Assembly (NCBI GenBank): GCA_032871835.1
Contig: CM065298.1
Location: forward strand, 79,388,154 to 79,452,153
Origin: Dipteronia dyeriana
Lineage: Eukaryota > Streptophyta > Magnoliopsida > Sapindales > Sapindaceae
Reading direction: 5' to 3'
Length of the DNA: 64,000 nucleotides
The notes beneath the pieces were generated by a model that was not told the DNA's origin, searched no databases, and worked only from the letters and a program-made list of their open reading frames with translations. The position numbers and the translations under genes were made by a program. Position 1 is the stretch's first letter. Every line of letters starts with the position of its first letter. This document shows positions 23,000 to 34,900 of this stretch, in pieces.

Positions 23000-24180
23000 T
23001 AATGGCAAGACAGTTTTCACAAGTAACAATCCAAAGGCAGGAAGTACCAGGGATGAACCAAGAGGATTCAAAGCCTGCCGATCATCAAGAAAGTGATTCC
23101 CAAGTGATGGAGGAAGGGGAACAAGCAAGGGAATGGGCCAGCGGTCACCCTGTTGACATGCTGAAAGAGGTTTCGGTCAGAAAGGATGATCCGACCAAAA
23201 TGGTGAAGGTCAGGGCCTCACTAGAAGCTGGAATAAAATAGGGATTGATCAAGTTGCTACGGGAATTCAACGATATTTTTGCATTGAGCCATGATAAGAT
23301 GCCAGGGATCCCCTTATCCTTGGCCTCCCATAGGTTGACGATCGATCCCACCATCAAACTAGTCAACTAAAAGATGCGATATTTCAACGCAGAGAGGGAC
23401 ACCGCAATCCAAGAGGAGGTTGATAAATTGATCAAATCCAGTTTCATTAGGGAAGTCTTTATCCCGACTGGTTTACCAACGTGGTAATTGTCACTAAGGC
23501 AAATGGGAAATGGCGTATGAGTGTCGAATACACCAGCCTCAAATGAGCATGCCCGAATGACAATTTTCCTCTCCCAAAAATCGATCAATTGGTTGACTCT
23601 ATAGCAAAGAACAAGCTCCTGAGCTTCATGGATGCATTCTCGGGGTATAACTAGATCATGATGCACCTCGCCGACCAGGACAAGACTAGCTTCATCAACG
23701 GGCAGGGTCTCCACTGTTACAAGGTGATACCGTTCAGGCTTAAGAATGCGAGAGCTACATATCAGTGACTGGTCAATCGACTGTTTAAGTCTAAAATTAG
23801 AATGTCGATGGAGGTGTACATCGACGACATGATTACTAAGTCACAAATCGTAGAAAAGGATCATGAAGACCTTCACAGAACCTTTCTGATCTCAAAGGAA
23901 AACCAGATGTGACTTAACCCCTCCAAATATGCGTTCAGGGTAACTGCGGGGAAGTTTTTGGGTTTTATGGTCAACGAGAGAGGTATTAAAGTTAATCCGG
24001 AAAATATCAGAGCCATCATGGACCTGGAATCTCTGACTTCACTTAAACATGTGCAGACTCTGATAGGGAGTATTGTAGCGCTCAACCGATTCATCTCTCG
24101 TTCTACAGATAAGTGTCTCCCTTTCTTTAGAATTATCAAACAAGGGAAGAACATGAAATGGGATCAGGAAAGTGAGTAGG
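23000..24180 (+). pseudogene. Reverse transcriptase of element B
   Basis: RT blocks are recognisable in order: SHRLTIDP, EEVDKLIKSSFIREV, TNVVIVTKANGKWRMSVEY, NDNFPLPKIDQLVDS, FMDAFSGYN, KVIPFRLKNARATYQ, the catalytic MEVYIDDMITKS (about 23809-23843), and KFLGFMVNERGIKVNPE. The YxDD box is intact. At least six in-frame stops occur, mostly where family members have Gln, Arg or Trp, so the RT cannot be made. Confidence 0.82.
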
Positions 24181-24680
24181 ATTTTTGAGCTTTAGAAGAG
24201 TATCTGGCCAGCCCACCGCTACTGATTAAACCGATTCCAGGTGAGGAGCTTTAGATTTACCTGGCTGTCTCTAAAATAGCAGTGAACGAGGCTTTGGTCA
24301 CGAAGTGTAGAGATAGAGTCCAGTGATCCATCTACTATGTGAGCCATACGCTGACCAAGCCAAAGAAAAACTATACCCTCTTAGAGAAGCTCGTTTTCAC
24401 CCTGATTACCTCAACTAGGAAGTTGTGACCTTACTTCCAAGCTCACTCTGTTATGGTGGTAACGGATCAACCTCTTAGCCAGTTCTTGCAGATACCGGAT
24501 GTATCCGGAAGGTTAATTTTATGGGCTTTAGAGCTCGCTTAGTTTGATTTGAAGTACAAGGCTAGGACTATGATCAAAGCCCAAGCTTTAACATACTTCG
24601 TGGCAGAATTCTCAACACTCTCAGACTAGGGGACTAGCATAGTATCAAATCTAGCTCTAGAGAAGCTCTTAAAGCCAAAT
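24181..24680 (+). pseudogene. RNase H next to RT, element B
   Basis: The region carries YYVSHTLTKPKKNYTLLEKL, MVVTDQPLSQFLQIPDVSGR and FDLKYKARTMIKAQAL, the standard gypsy RNase H tail after RT. Stops interrupt it at KL*PYF, ELA*FDL and SD*. Confidence 0.72.
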
Positions 24681-24689
24681 AATTTCCCA

Positions 24690-25030
24690 GAAGATTGAAC
24701 AACATGGGTTCTCTACACAAATGGAGCTTCCGGGCAAGCTGAGAGGGGGAGCCGGTATAGTTTTAACATATCCGGATAAAACTAAAATCTGTAACTACTT
24801 CAGATTCGAGTTTAAGACCACCAACAATGAGGCAGAGTATGAAGCACTCCTAGCAGGGATGAAGGTAGCCATCGAGCTTGAAGCCGGTTATCTACATGTC
24901 AAAAGCAACTTATTACTGGTAGTTAATCAAGTTTCTAGGGTATACCAAGCAAAGAAAGATAACATGATTGCTTATATGAAGCAAATTCAGCAGCTCAGGC
25001 ACAAATTTAAGGGATTCAGGATCAAATAGG
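24690..25030 (+). pseudogene. Second (plant-acquired type) RNase H of element B
   Basis: A frame with GGAGIVLTYPDK, TTNNEAEYEALLAGMKVAIE and ADYLHVK-like text (AGYLHVKSNLLLVVNQV) is a second RNase H. It lies between the RT-linked RNase H and integrase, as in Tat-group elements. The Glu of NNEAEYEAL is present; the Asp expected in the SDSQL block reads Asn (KSNLL). Confidence 0.72.
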
Positions 25031-26420
25031 TACCTCGACAATAGAATCATCGAGCAGATATCTTGGTCAAGATAGCTGCGAATGGAGGCCAGACCCTACC
25101 AATGGGAGTTCTTCTTCAGGTGATTTCCCAACCAAGAAGAGTATTGAGTAGAGAAATGTGTCCTGTAGAGCAGCTGTTGTGCTGGATGAATCCCATAGTT
25201 GCTTACCTCCAGGAAGGAAAGCTCCTAGAGGAGCCTGACCAATCTAGGAGAATCAAGAGAGCTTAGGTCCGATATTGTCTAAAGGATGGGTACCTCTACA
25301 GGAGAGGAAAATCCCTGTCTTTGCTTCGATGCTTGCATCCTGATGATGCTAGATGGACGCTGAGAGAGGTTCATGTTAGGGACTGTGGCACTCACATTAG
25401 TGGCAAGGCTCTGGCCTACCAGGTGCTTCGCATGGGGTACTATTAGCTGAATATTCACTAGGATGCAAAGAGGTTCGTCCAATCTTGTGAGCCATGTCAA
25501 AGAAACTCGAACCTAAATCATCTACCTCCTGAACGACTATCATCGATCAATTCACCTTACCCGTTTGCTATATGGAGGGTCGACCTGATCGGACCGCTTC
25601 CCACAACCCCTGGATAAGAGAAGCATGCTGTCATCGCCATCGATTAATTCACCCGGTGGGTCAAAGCATGACCAATTTCCCAAATTTTGGAAGATAATAC
25701 AACCAAGTTCATCAAGACAAATGTGGTATGTAGGTTCGGTACCCTACTGATCATAATCACTGACATGGGAAAGCAATTTGACAATGCGAGATTCAGAGAT
25801 TATTTCGAGAGGTTGGGTATCAACCTCCAGTTTTCATCGGTAGCTCATCCGCAAACCAACAGTTTAGTTGAATCAACAAACAAAACCATCAAGAAGCTTC
25901 TGAAAAGGAAGCTGCAACAGAAGAAGGGAAAGTGGGTTAAAGACCTTCCCGAGATCCTTTGGGCATATCAAACCACGAGGAGGACAGCAAACGAGGGAAA
26001 CACCCTATTCTTTGGTTTTCGGGGTTGAAGTTATCCTCCCGATAGAGCATAAGTTAACCTCGTTCAGGGTATAACACTTTGAACCAGAGAGCAACGAGGT
26101 CAAACTCCGAGCTAATCTAGACCTCCTGGAGGAAAAACATGAACAGGTAGCGAGGAAGATAGCAATCTGCCAGAGCAAGATTGTGAGATATTTTGACAAA
26201 AGAGTGAAGGCTAGGAGCTTCAAGGAAGGGGATCTAGTTCTTAGAAAAGTTACCCAAAATACCCGAGTGAGGTCAGACGGGGTTCTAGAACCTAATTGGG
26301 AATGTCTATACTTGATCAAAGTAGTGGTTCGAAATGGGGCATACAAGCTAGAAGACATGGACGGTCAACCCATTAATCACACCTGGAATGCAGACCATTT
26401 CAGGAGGTTCTACCCATAGA
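25031..26420 (+). pseudogene. Integrase of element B
   Basis: An HHCC-type zinc region (REVHVRDCGTHISGKAL ... CEPCQ) precedes a DDE core: Asp in WRVDLIGPL, Asp in IITDMGKQFDN, Glu in LVESTNKTIKKL. The C-terminal domain (GDLVLRKVTQNTRVRSDG ... NAYKLEDMDGQP-like) ends in HFRRFYP at 26418. The catalytic residues are kept but stops occur throughout (25264, 25445, 25609, 25646, 26028). Confidence 0.8.
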
Positions 26421-26559
26421 CAAGGGACTCCAGTAGCAGGCTACCATCCTTTAGATATCAATAAATGTTTTTAAAAAATATCAACAAATGTACTTCATTC
26501 CAGCCATCAATAAAGTCTACTATGTTTTTATCCACCTTCAATTGTGTTATGTTTTCTCC

Positions 26560-26985
26560 ATGAATGAGACTCGCTATGATCGCCATGAGCCAGGGAAAGC
26601 TAGATAGCTTCCTTGATGCCTTGGATTGGGTTAATCGCACTAGGAGGATCATCATAATATGTCGACAATGATTGCCTTAAGACGATGGATTGGTCGGGGA
26701 AGCCCTCTCACTATCCTTGATTCCTGGGTCGGGCACCATCCCCTGCCAAGAAGGGTCTGAGTATAAGAGCATAGTTGCCATCCAGATCTCGAGACTAGGA
26801 CAGCTAGCTAGCTTTCTTGATGCGTTGGTTAGGTGACCTTCTCCAAGAAGAGTCTGAGTATAAGAGCATAGTTGCATCCAGAACTCATGATACCATGGTC
26901 TGGATCAGTCCTACTAGGAGGATTGCCATAATATGTCGACAATGATCACCTCGAGACCAAAATGGCTATCAAGCCTTCCTGATGC
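26560..26985. repeat. Tandem repeats after integrase of element B
   Basis: About three imperfect units of about 110-130 bp carry GAAGGGTCTGAGTATAAGAG, CATAGTTGCCATCCAGA and a GATAGCTTTCTTGATGCCT-like stretch. The same repeat family occurs at the same position in element C (35995-36370). Confidence 0.75.
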
Positions 26986-27449
26986 CTCGATCATGCTATA
27001 ACTCCCAAGAGGGGCCCGAGTTAGGCAAGGTTTTCCACCTAAGTCCCGATGTCTAAGCTATTACTAATTACTAATCCTTCATGTACATATGATTTCTTAC
27101 TTTCACAGGTGTAATCTAGACTAAAATCAAACTTAAATAAATCAGGATTACATTGGAGGTGACATCAAGGTCAAGCTCGAAAATGAAGCAAAGAGAAGTT
27201 GATGGAGTATGAGGACCACGATCAAAACTAACTAAAGCAAGATGTGAAGTTCAACCAAATTGAGCTTTATTTATTAGAAAGGAGCCTATCCCCCTTTAAG
27301 GCATACATCAAACGGGGAGCCCAACCCCTGGTTCCGGGCTATGTTTACAAGAAACTTGAAAAAACAAGTCATGAATAAAGCAGGGAGCCCACCCTTTCTT
27401 CTAGGCTATCAAACACAAATGCAAATAAAACAAATCAGGTATCCACATA

Positions 27450-28135
27450 CTTCTGCTGGCTTACTCCTGTGACCCCATCAGATGCTCTATCCAATATAAT
27501 TCCCACTGCAAGTTGCTCGCCACCTTGATTTTCGACCTGGTCTCCTTCTAAGACCTCTTCAACTACGGCCATAACCTCTGGAGGAATAGGCTCGAGCTCA
27601 GAAATGATAGATGCCCTTGTATCAATCTGCTCATCTCCTAGTCCCCTATTGGTAGGACTCTCGAAACAAGCAACAACCTGAACTCCGGTTTCTTCTTAGG
27701 ATCTTGAAAGAGTCATGTCTACCTCCATCGCAACAGTGAGGTCTCCCTCGGCCCGTTGAGGTTAGACCTTAGCCATGGCAGAACCAGACGAGTTTCCCTT
27801 AGGTTGCATGTTCTGAACCCCGCGACCGACCCAATAGAAGAAAGGGGGTTCGAGCTCGTTCAGCTTTCTGAATTGAATAAGCAACATCTGAAACTTAAAA
27901 GGGAGAAAGTTAGAACTGGAACAAGCACTAGAAAAAGAAGCAAAACAACCTAGATATCTAGTCTTACCAGGGGAGGCTGCAGTAATACGCAGGTATGTGT
28001 TCACCCTGCATAAATCAAAGGGATCAGAGGTTGGAAACTTCATGTTTAAGTAGTTTCTCCCCATAATAGCCTCTAAGATAGCCACATATTCGGCTGGCAG
28101 CAAATCTCTACCCCAAGACGGCTTATCGTTGAAGG
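27450..28135 (-). pseudogene. Antisense ORF of element B (C-terminal remnant)
   Basis: The minus-strand frame carries FNDKPSWGRDLLPAEYVAIL and NYLNMKFPTSDPFDLCRVN. These align with FNDKPSWDKDSLPAQFEAIL and NYLNLRFPNADSFN in the antisense frame of element C. Upstream parts seen in C are missing, so this is a shortened copy. It resembles the Transposase_28 / putative gypsy-type transposon ORF carried in antisense by several Tat elements (Grande type). Function unknown. Confidence 0.6.
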
Positions 28136-28614
28136 CAATAGGAACTTGGTATTCAATCCCGCCAATGTAAATCGAGTTCCCCCAACCTAGATATCGTTGA
28201 AGGCAGTAAGAACTAGGTATAGTTGAAGGCAGTAGGAACTGGGTGAAGTTCTCATGAAGAGTTTCTTGAGAAAATTTGAAATTTTAAAGGAAAGAAAGTG
28301 TGAAGGGAACAAACGAATTGGAAGGGTTTAAATAGAGAGGAATGAAATAATAAATAGATGATGTTGGTATCGAAAGCACGTTAGTAGACGAAATCTTTAA
28401 AAAGGATTTACCTTGATTCTCGGGGATTGATGTGACAGAGTCATTTTTTGATAAGCACAACAATTCTTCACTCGCCACGTGGAGTTAGCATTTAATGGGA
28501 GGATTCCCTATCGGATCCTTGTAACTAAAAGGAAAAGGAAAATTTCCCAAACAGTGCGTGATTTTTGACTCTAACTCTAACTCGGTTACCGGTGTTCAAG
28601 TCAGAGGGGACTTC

Positions 28615-29754
28615 TTTTAATAGCCAAAATTGGCTAATGGTCCAAGGAGAAATTTCCCACTCATTAAGATGGGGGGCCTAATCCAGGCTCTACAAGGTTG
28701 AGCTACTGAACGATCTCGTAGAGTTAGGGCAAGGTAACCTACGCCTTCCAATGACCTAGCAAAGCCCTTAGGTGTAGCTTGAAGGGACCAAATTAAGCCT
28801 CTTACATTGAGCTAGGAGCCCGGAGCTAGATCAATAGGGTAGATTCAGGTTCCCAAGGTCGGGATGCCTCATGACCTCACCAGAAGCGGTTACTGTCTCC
28901 ATATACACAACGAGTTATCCAAGGCATCGAATTTTACTCGGTCATATCACCGCCTTCAACGAAGGGAGTATCTCGTCAAACTCCTTTACCGACGGAAAGT
29001 GCCTGACAGGGTTGCGTCAAGCTCCAAAAGGGACCTAGGAAGGTCAGACCAAGCTTCTTTCGCCAGGATTGGTGCATAGATGCACCTCGCCATGTGAGAG
29101 AGTAAAGCGCCATATCATCAGGTGACCTCTATGAGGCACCTCTCCAGTGCAACATATAGAGTAATAACCACACTCCAACGCGTAATAAATCATTATACAC
29201 GTACAAGTCAAATAGTTATGTCCAAAGAGGAAACAAATTCCTCTTCTTCCCAGATATCCTTGAATCAGTTCGTCAATTACGTAAAAAGAGGATGACCCAC
29301 CTAATAAGGGGGGATTTGATTTGATTCATAGATGGAGGGGAATAATGGCTAAACTTAATGGCATTGTGTATAAATACGAGAGATCATGGACGTTGGAAAT
29401 GGAGGAGAAAAAAAAAACAAAGAAATGGCGAATAGTACCATAGAAACTGAAATTCTACTAAGTAGTACATGGTTGTTTTTTATCCACTTATCGACACGAA
29501 CGAGATCGCCATCTCTATTAGTTTGCTAGGGATTGAGTGATAACCTAGCAGAGTGCTGTAATTCCATTTCATTCAACAAAACAGTGTTATCGCTATTTTT
29601 ACTATTTACATGCACGCTATTCATACACCCACCACCATACACATTTAATAAAAACCAGGTACCCAAGGTACCTACCCTGACCGCTTTTTTCGAGGTAGTT
29701 GAGCTTGAGGGGGTTAACTGAAATTCCTCACCTTATGCAAATTTTTGGTTAACA
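28615..29754 (+). repeat. 3' LTR of element B
   Basis: This 1140-bp copy starts after the purine run TCAGAGGGGAC (28601-28611) with TTTTAATAGCC and ends TTTTTGGTTAACA. The start was placed by comparison with element C, whose outer 5' LTR edge is fixed by its target duplication. The first two bases are TT rather than TG. Confidence 0.85.
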
Positions 29755-29758
29755 AAAT

Positions 29759-29779
29759 ATATGTATATGTATAGGCATA

Positions 29780-29824
<45 letters not shown>
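29759..29824. repeat. (TA)n microsatellite
   Basis: An AT dinucleotide tract lies directly beside the 3' LTR of element B, with a perfect (AT)n core at about 29788-29824. Confidence 0.9.
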
Positions 29825-29828
<4 letters not shown>

Positions 29829-30888
29829 CTTCTATAGAGGAAGATCTTGTTAACATGGATGAACTCATAGAAGATGTCTTCAATTTGAACATTGAGCCCT
29901 TTATTAATTCAACCCAAGAGGCCGAATCTATTATGCTTAATTGAAATTAGAAAAGTCTGAATTTATTTACAAAGGTATTGGATTTATTAATGTATGTTAA
30001 TTCTTCTTTTCTTAACATCTAACACAAGTACTTTAACATTTTAGGTCTAAATGAGGATTGAAATTTTCAATTGTAATATATTGAAGATTCAAGAGGAAGA
30101 TTTCATTTTTAAGTTTTTTATTTTGGACTTTTAAAAAAAATAGATGTCTTCAATAGATTGTTGGTGCCTATGACGGATTTTTTTCTTTTGAAGTTTAACG
30201 TGCCTATTGTGAACTTGATCGCATGAGTTTGATCATGCTTTCAACTTTTTAATGAATCTCAAATATAATATTTTACAATGGACCGAGTCAGGTTACTCAT
30301 TAATTTAACAAATGATTTCGGGTTTGTATATTTCAACCATTAAGCTAAAGGGTCGGGTTCGGGTGGAACAGTTTTAATACGACAGAAACACATAATGACA
30401 CGAATTTTAAATAACACGATCCATTGTCAGGTCTAGATAAGAGTAGTGAGTAGTGACCATGGTTAGGGGAGCCCACATTCTTTAGTTTGAGCTTTAGGGC
30501 AAGGAGAACCGAGACAACCGAGGCTACAACAACACTCAATTGTCTTGTGCCTTTGAATGGCGGAGAGGCACAAATTATTTGGGGTGGGTTTAGGGTTTGC
30601 TGGAGTCGGTTAGGTGATAATAACGTTCTGTAAAAACTGTATGTATACCTCTTTCGTAATCACACGCATAATTTTAAAAAAAAAATCTTTAATTTCTAAA
30701 TTAGACTCATTTAATGCAAAAAGTACTATTTTTTTTATAATTATATTGTATTTTATTTTTGTAAATACAAGCACCTATAACTATTATTATGTTAATTAAT
30801 CAACTTTATTAATATTTCAAATTTTGTTGTTACCTTAAATTCTCTTATTATTTTTCTTTTTATTGGTTCGTTTCTTCTCGGTTTTTTC
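29825..30888. other. Intergenic DNA between elements B and C
   Basis: AT-rich sequence with no recognised gene. A short open stretch on + near 29840-29940 (DELIEDVFNLNIEPFINSTQ) ends in a stop and has no match I can name. Confidence 0.5.
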
Positions 30889-30893
30889 AAAAT
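30889..30893. repeat. Target site duplication of element C, left copy (AAAAT)
   Basis: AAAAT directly before the LTR start TG. The identical 5 bp follows the 3' LTR at 41122-41126. Confidence 0.88.
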
Positions 30894-32078
30894 TGCTAAC
30901 AGCCAAATTTGGCTAAGGATTAAAGGTAAATTTTCCACTCCCCAAACTGAGGTCCAGATTCAGCGGGATACCGGGGTTCCTAGGGACTGGCTACCGTACA
31001 ACCTGTCGAAGCAGGGCGAGGTCGCCCACATCCCAAACATACTTCAAGAGAAACCCGACGCGACCAAATCGACCTTCTTAAATCGATGTAAGAGCCCGAA
31101 GAAAGGTCGATAGGGGAAGACCTAGCCTTCTCAGGGTCGAGATACCTCGCGACCTCCCCAGAAGCCCGCTACCTCTCCCAGTTGCTTAAAGAAGTCTGAA
31201 AGGACATCAAAATCGTTCTACCATATCGCTCCACTTCACCGAGGGAAAAGTCGGGCCTATTTAAACAAGTGGAAGAAAACTCGTAGAAGATCTGTCATCA
31301 TTAAATAGCACCACCGTGTTCAATTCAAGCTCTAAGAGAGACCTAGAAAGATCAGATCAAGCTCCAAGTACTGAGACTGGAACATAAAGGTACCTCATCA
31401 TAGCGAAAGCCATATTTGATGACCTTCATGATGCGTCTCATTGAAGGAGTACACAAGATCACATTCACTCTCCAACTCGCATTGAAACACTGCGTACATG
31501 CAGAGCAAGTGATTGAGTCCAGAATGGAAACAAACTTATCTTTATCCAAGATATTCTCAAGTCCGTCATTAAGCCAAAGTAAATGAATTTTTAAAAAAAA
31601 AATCCCACCCGATAAGGAGGGATTTGATTCAAATATTAATAGCGAGAGAATCACAAGTTTAACCTAGTTGGACTACGTAAAAATACGCCCCAGCACAAAC
31701 GAACAAAAACGGGGAAAAAACGATTGATAGTACCATAGACATAGAGGAAGAGAGTTGACGTTGGCAAAAATTCTATTCGCAGAACATGGCTACCATCGTT
31801 ATCTACTTCTCGATAGGCACGAAGCCACCACGCCCATTGTACCCAAGAGAGATTGAGAGTATTTGAGTGATTTTGTTTGTACAATACACGTGATTCATTT
31901 TGTCAGCAGCAAAGCAAAACTATTTTCCTTTATATATCATGTTAGTATTTATCCTAACATCCACCATCATACGAACAAACCAGGCATCGAAGGTACCAAC
32001 CCCAACTGCCACCTCTGAGGTAGTGGTCTCGAGGGTGCTAACTAGAATTCCTCATACCGAGCAAATTTTCGGTTAACA
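30894..32078 (+). repeat. 5' LTR of element C
   Basis: 1185 bp, starting TGCTAACAGCC and ending TTTTCGGTTAACA. The position equivalent to the TATA box of the other LTRs reads TAAAAATA (near 31677), so the promoter may be weakened. Confidence 0.9.
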
Positions 32079-32083
32079 CTAAA

Positions 32084-32097
32084 TGGCACCGTCGGTT
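32084..32097 (+). other. Primer binding site of element C
   Basis: TGGCACCGTCGGTT lies five bases after the 5' LTR. It resembles the TGGCGCCGTCTG type but is diverged. Confidence 0.5.
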
Positions 32098-32169
32098 AAC
32101 ACTGTTGCTTTAACAAGAAAGACCCAAGGAAGGACATAAAATTCGGGCGCCATAGCCAAGCTCGGGTCC

Positions 32170-33945
32170 AGGTAACAAATGCATGAGCTCCTGGCCTCCT
32201 ATGATAAGTCAGGACATGTTCGACCAGCAAACAGCAGCCTTAATGGAGAACGTCCGCCTTCACCGTCTTGCTGAGGGTATTATAACACAACCTGTGAATC
32301 CCAACACTCAGTGAGGGATGAGTAGACCCGGACCCAGGCAACCCGTGATCGATCAGTTGGGATCTCCCTTACCATAGCCAACCCACGATAAGGTAGGGTC
32401 TCAACCCTCAATATAAGATAGACTAGGGCTCGTGCCCTCAATGCCTGCAGGCCATCGTGTTATCAACCCATGCGGGTCAAATCTGCAGCAGATGTATTGC
32501 CGCGGGAATAACGAGAAGCCTCTCACCCAGTAACCTCTAAGTGGGAAGCCCGGGCTAGAGAATAACGTAGCTAGCAAAGCCCCCAGGCAAATCCCGCTCA
32601 TGAAAAAGGCCAAGTCAAAGTCTCCAGTTCATCTGAGGGGTCTGACAGTGATGAATCCGAGGTTGATTCCAAAAAGCATGGGAATAAGCATTTAAAGGAT
32701 CAACTGGCAAAGATGTAGAAAGAGATCCAGTAAATAAAAAAAAGGGAAAAACAAGGAGGCCAAAAAGGAACCTTTGAGCTAAATGAATGCTCCTTTCACC
32801 AGAAAGATCCGGAAAGCTGAGCTCCAGCCAAGGTTCAAAATACCAACAGATAAATTCTCCTGAACAAAAGACCCTCTAAGCAACCTGGAGAGCTTCGTCC
32901 AGCAAATTGAAGTCCAGAATACCACTAGGGCTTCCATGTGCAGGATGTTCCCTACCACCCCGACTAACTACGTAAAGATGTGGTTCAGGAAGTTACCAGC
33001 TGGTAGCATATATTCATTCAGGAATCTATCAACCGACTTCTGCTCACAGTTCCAAGGGGTCAAACCGAGCCCAAAGGATCCTATCCACCTTCAATATCAG
33101 ATCTAATAGCGATTTAAAACACTCCGGTCATATGTGAAACATTTCATAAAGAGGTCATCTAGATAAGGGTTTTCACCGAAAAGGAGACCCTCGCCAACTT
33201 CTGATGGAACCAGTGGGTAGATAAGCTTTTTTGATCTTTTACTAAACAACCTCCAGAGACTTACCAAAAGGCCTATGATCGGGCTTTCGAGCTGGTCGAG
33301 GTCGACGAACAGTTTAAGGTCAAAATTGAGCATGACGATATGAGAGCAGCGAAGTGTCAGAAAATGAAAGACTTGTGCCAGCGTAGAAATCACAGAACAA
33401 AGCTCCCAGCAAGTCTATGTACCACTTCCCTGTTTCCCAACCTCAGTAGGAGAGGTATCTTGTAAAGCGAACCCCTCCGCGAGCTTCACCTCCTCTAATA
33501 ACTGTAGCCCTAGTAACACCAGATGAAAGAGGGTACGCTCACTATACCCCTTTAAATGCCTCTCACGAAACAATCTACCTCGATATTCAAGATAATGGGC
33601 TATTCCACAAGCCTGCACCCATGAAAGCTTTAGCAGACAAGAGGAACCGGTACAAGTACTGCAACTTCCACGAAGACGTAGGGCATAACACTTTAGAGTG
33701 CTATAGCCTGTGTAACCAGATTGAAGCTATAGTAAAGGGAGGATGTTTGGTAGAATTCTTACAGCAGGTCAGGGACAACATCCAAACTGGAAGAGAGATA
33801 CAAGCGGAGATCCATGATCATACTGATAAGAGAAAGCGGGAACAAAAGTTTTTGATGCAATAAATCCAGGTTATTCATAGCATCGGTGGAGGTGCAACCC
33901 TAGCAGGCACCTCCAACAACTCCAGAAAAAACCATGCGAGGAAGG
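32170..33945 (+). pseudogene. Gag of element C
   Basis: Fragments match gag of element B in order: SSSEGSDSDESEVDSKKHGN, FVQQIEVQNTTRASMCRMF, YVKMWFRKLPAG, STDFCSQFQGVKPSPKDPIH. The C-terminal knuckle is better preserved than in B (KYCNFHEDVGHNTLECYSLC, about 33652-33713). Multiple stops break the frame. The sequence jumps from gag directly into the end of RT at about 33945-33952. Confidence 0.75.
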
Positions 33946-33952
33946 TTCATTT

Positions 33953-34900
33953 CGCGTTCCACAAATAAGTATATTCCCTTCTTCAAAGCCATCAAGAAAT
34001 GGAGGAACATGAAATGGGATAAGGATAGTGAGCGAGCTTTCTAGGACTTAAAAAAGTACCTCGCCAACCTACTGCTGCTAGTTAAGCCGATACTAGAAGA
34101 AAAGTTATTGTTATACCTGGCAGTGTCATAAACAGTAGTAAGCAGGGCTCTGGTCAAAGAGTGTGGGGATGGGAGGTGTCAAGAGTCTTACATACTATGT
34201 CAGCCATGTGTTATCCAAGCCCGAGAAGAACTATCTCCTCCTTGAGAAGCTCGTCATTGCCCTGGTTACCTCGAATAAGAAGTTTCGCCCTTATTTTCAT
34301 GCCCAAACAGTAGCGGTAGTGACTGATCAACCCCTCTGCCAATTTTTATAGATGTCGGACGTGTCCAGGAGGCTAGTCCTGTGGGATTTGGAGCTCACTC
34401 AGTTCGACCTGAAGTATAAATCCCGAACAATAATCAAAGCTCAAGTCGTAGCAGACTTTGTAGTTGAGTTCTCAACCCTTTCAAGCGAGGAGACCCAGAC
34501 AACACCAAGTCCTGCTCCTGAAAAGCTTCCAGAGGGTAACAATTGGCCGAAAAACTATAAAGCCTGGACCCTTTACACTGATAAGGCATCTGGACAGACG
34601 GGGGGAGGAGCTGGTATAGTCCTGATCGACCTTGAAGGGGTGGAATTTTCATACTGTTTCAGGTTTAAATTTAAAGCAACCAATAATGAAGCAGAGTATG
34701 AAGCTCTCATAGCTGGTATGAAGGTAGCCGGCGAGCTTGAGGCCGATTATTTGCATGTCAAGATTGACTAATTGCTCATCGTCAACCAAGTTATGGGAAT
34801 CTACCAAGCCAAAGGTAACAACATGGCTGCCTACCTGAAGCTAGTCCAACAACTATGGGAAAGGTTTAAGGGATTTCGGATCGCGCAGATACCTCGATAG
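33953..34900 (+). pseudogene. End of RT plus two RNase H domains of element C
   Basis: It begins inside RT (YIPFFKAIKKWRNMKWDKDS), continues through the RT-linked RNase H (YYVSHVLSKPEKNYLLLEKL, VAVVTDQPLCQF, FDLKYKSRTIIKAQ) and into the second RNase H (WTLYTDKASGQTGGGAGIV, NNEAEYEALIAGMKVAGE, DYLHVKID). Stops at about 34349 and 34769 interrupt it. The catalytic YxDD part of RT is absent. Confidence 0.75.

Larger units (their letters stand above)
19628..29754 (+). mobile_element. Ty3/gypsy (Tat-like) element B
   Basis: The element has gag-pol on the + strand between a 5'-truncated left LTR (19628-20612) and a full right LTR (28615-29754). Two RNase H domains (one next to RT, a second before integrase) and a long post-integrase region with an antisense frame are typical of the Tat group of Ty3/gypsy. 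Coding regions contain many stops. Because the left LTR lacks its first 118 bp or so, no target duplication can be tested. Element C at 30894-41121 is a close relative. Confidence 0.88.

Noticed and set aside
23873..24154. Minus-strand frames over the RT of element B
   Set aside because: Shadows of the + strand RT; no protein family recognised.
29840..29945. Short + strand open stretch DELIEDVFNLNIEPFINSTQ
   Set aside because: No start context, ends after about 35 codons, and no family recognised; not enough to call a gene.
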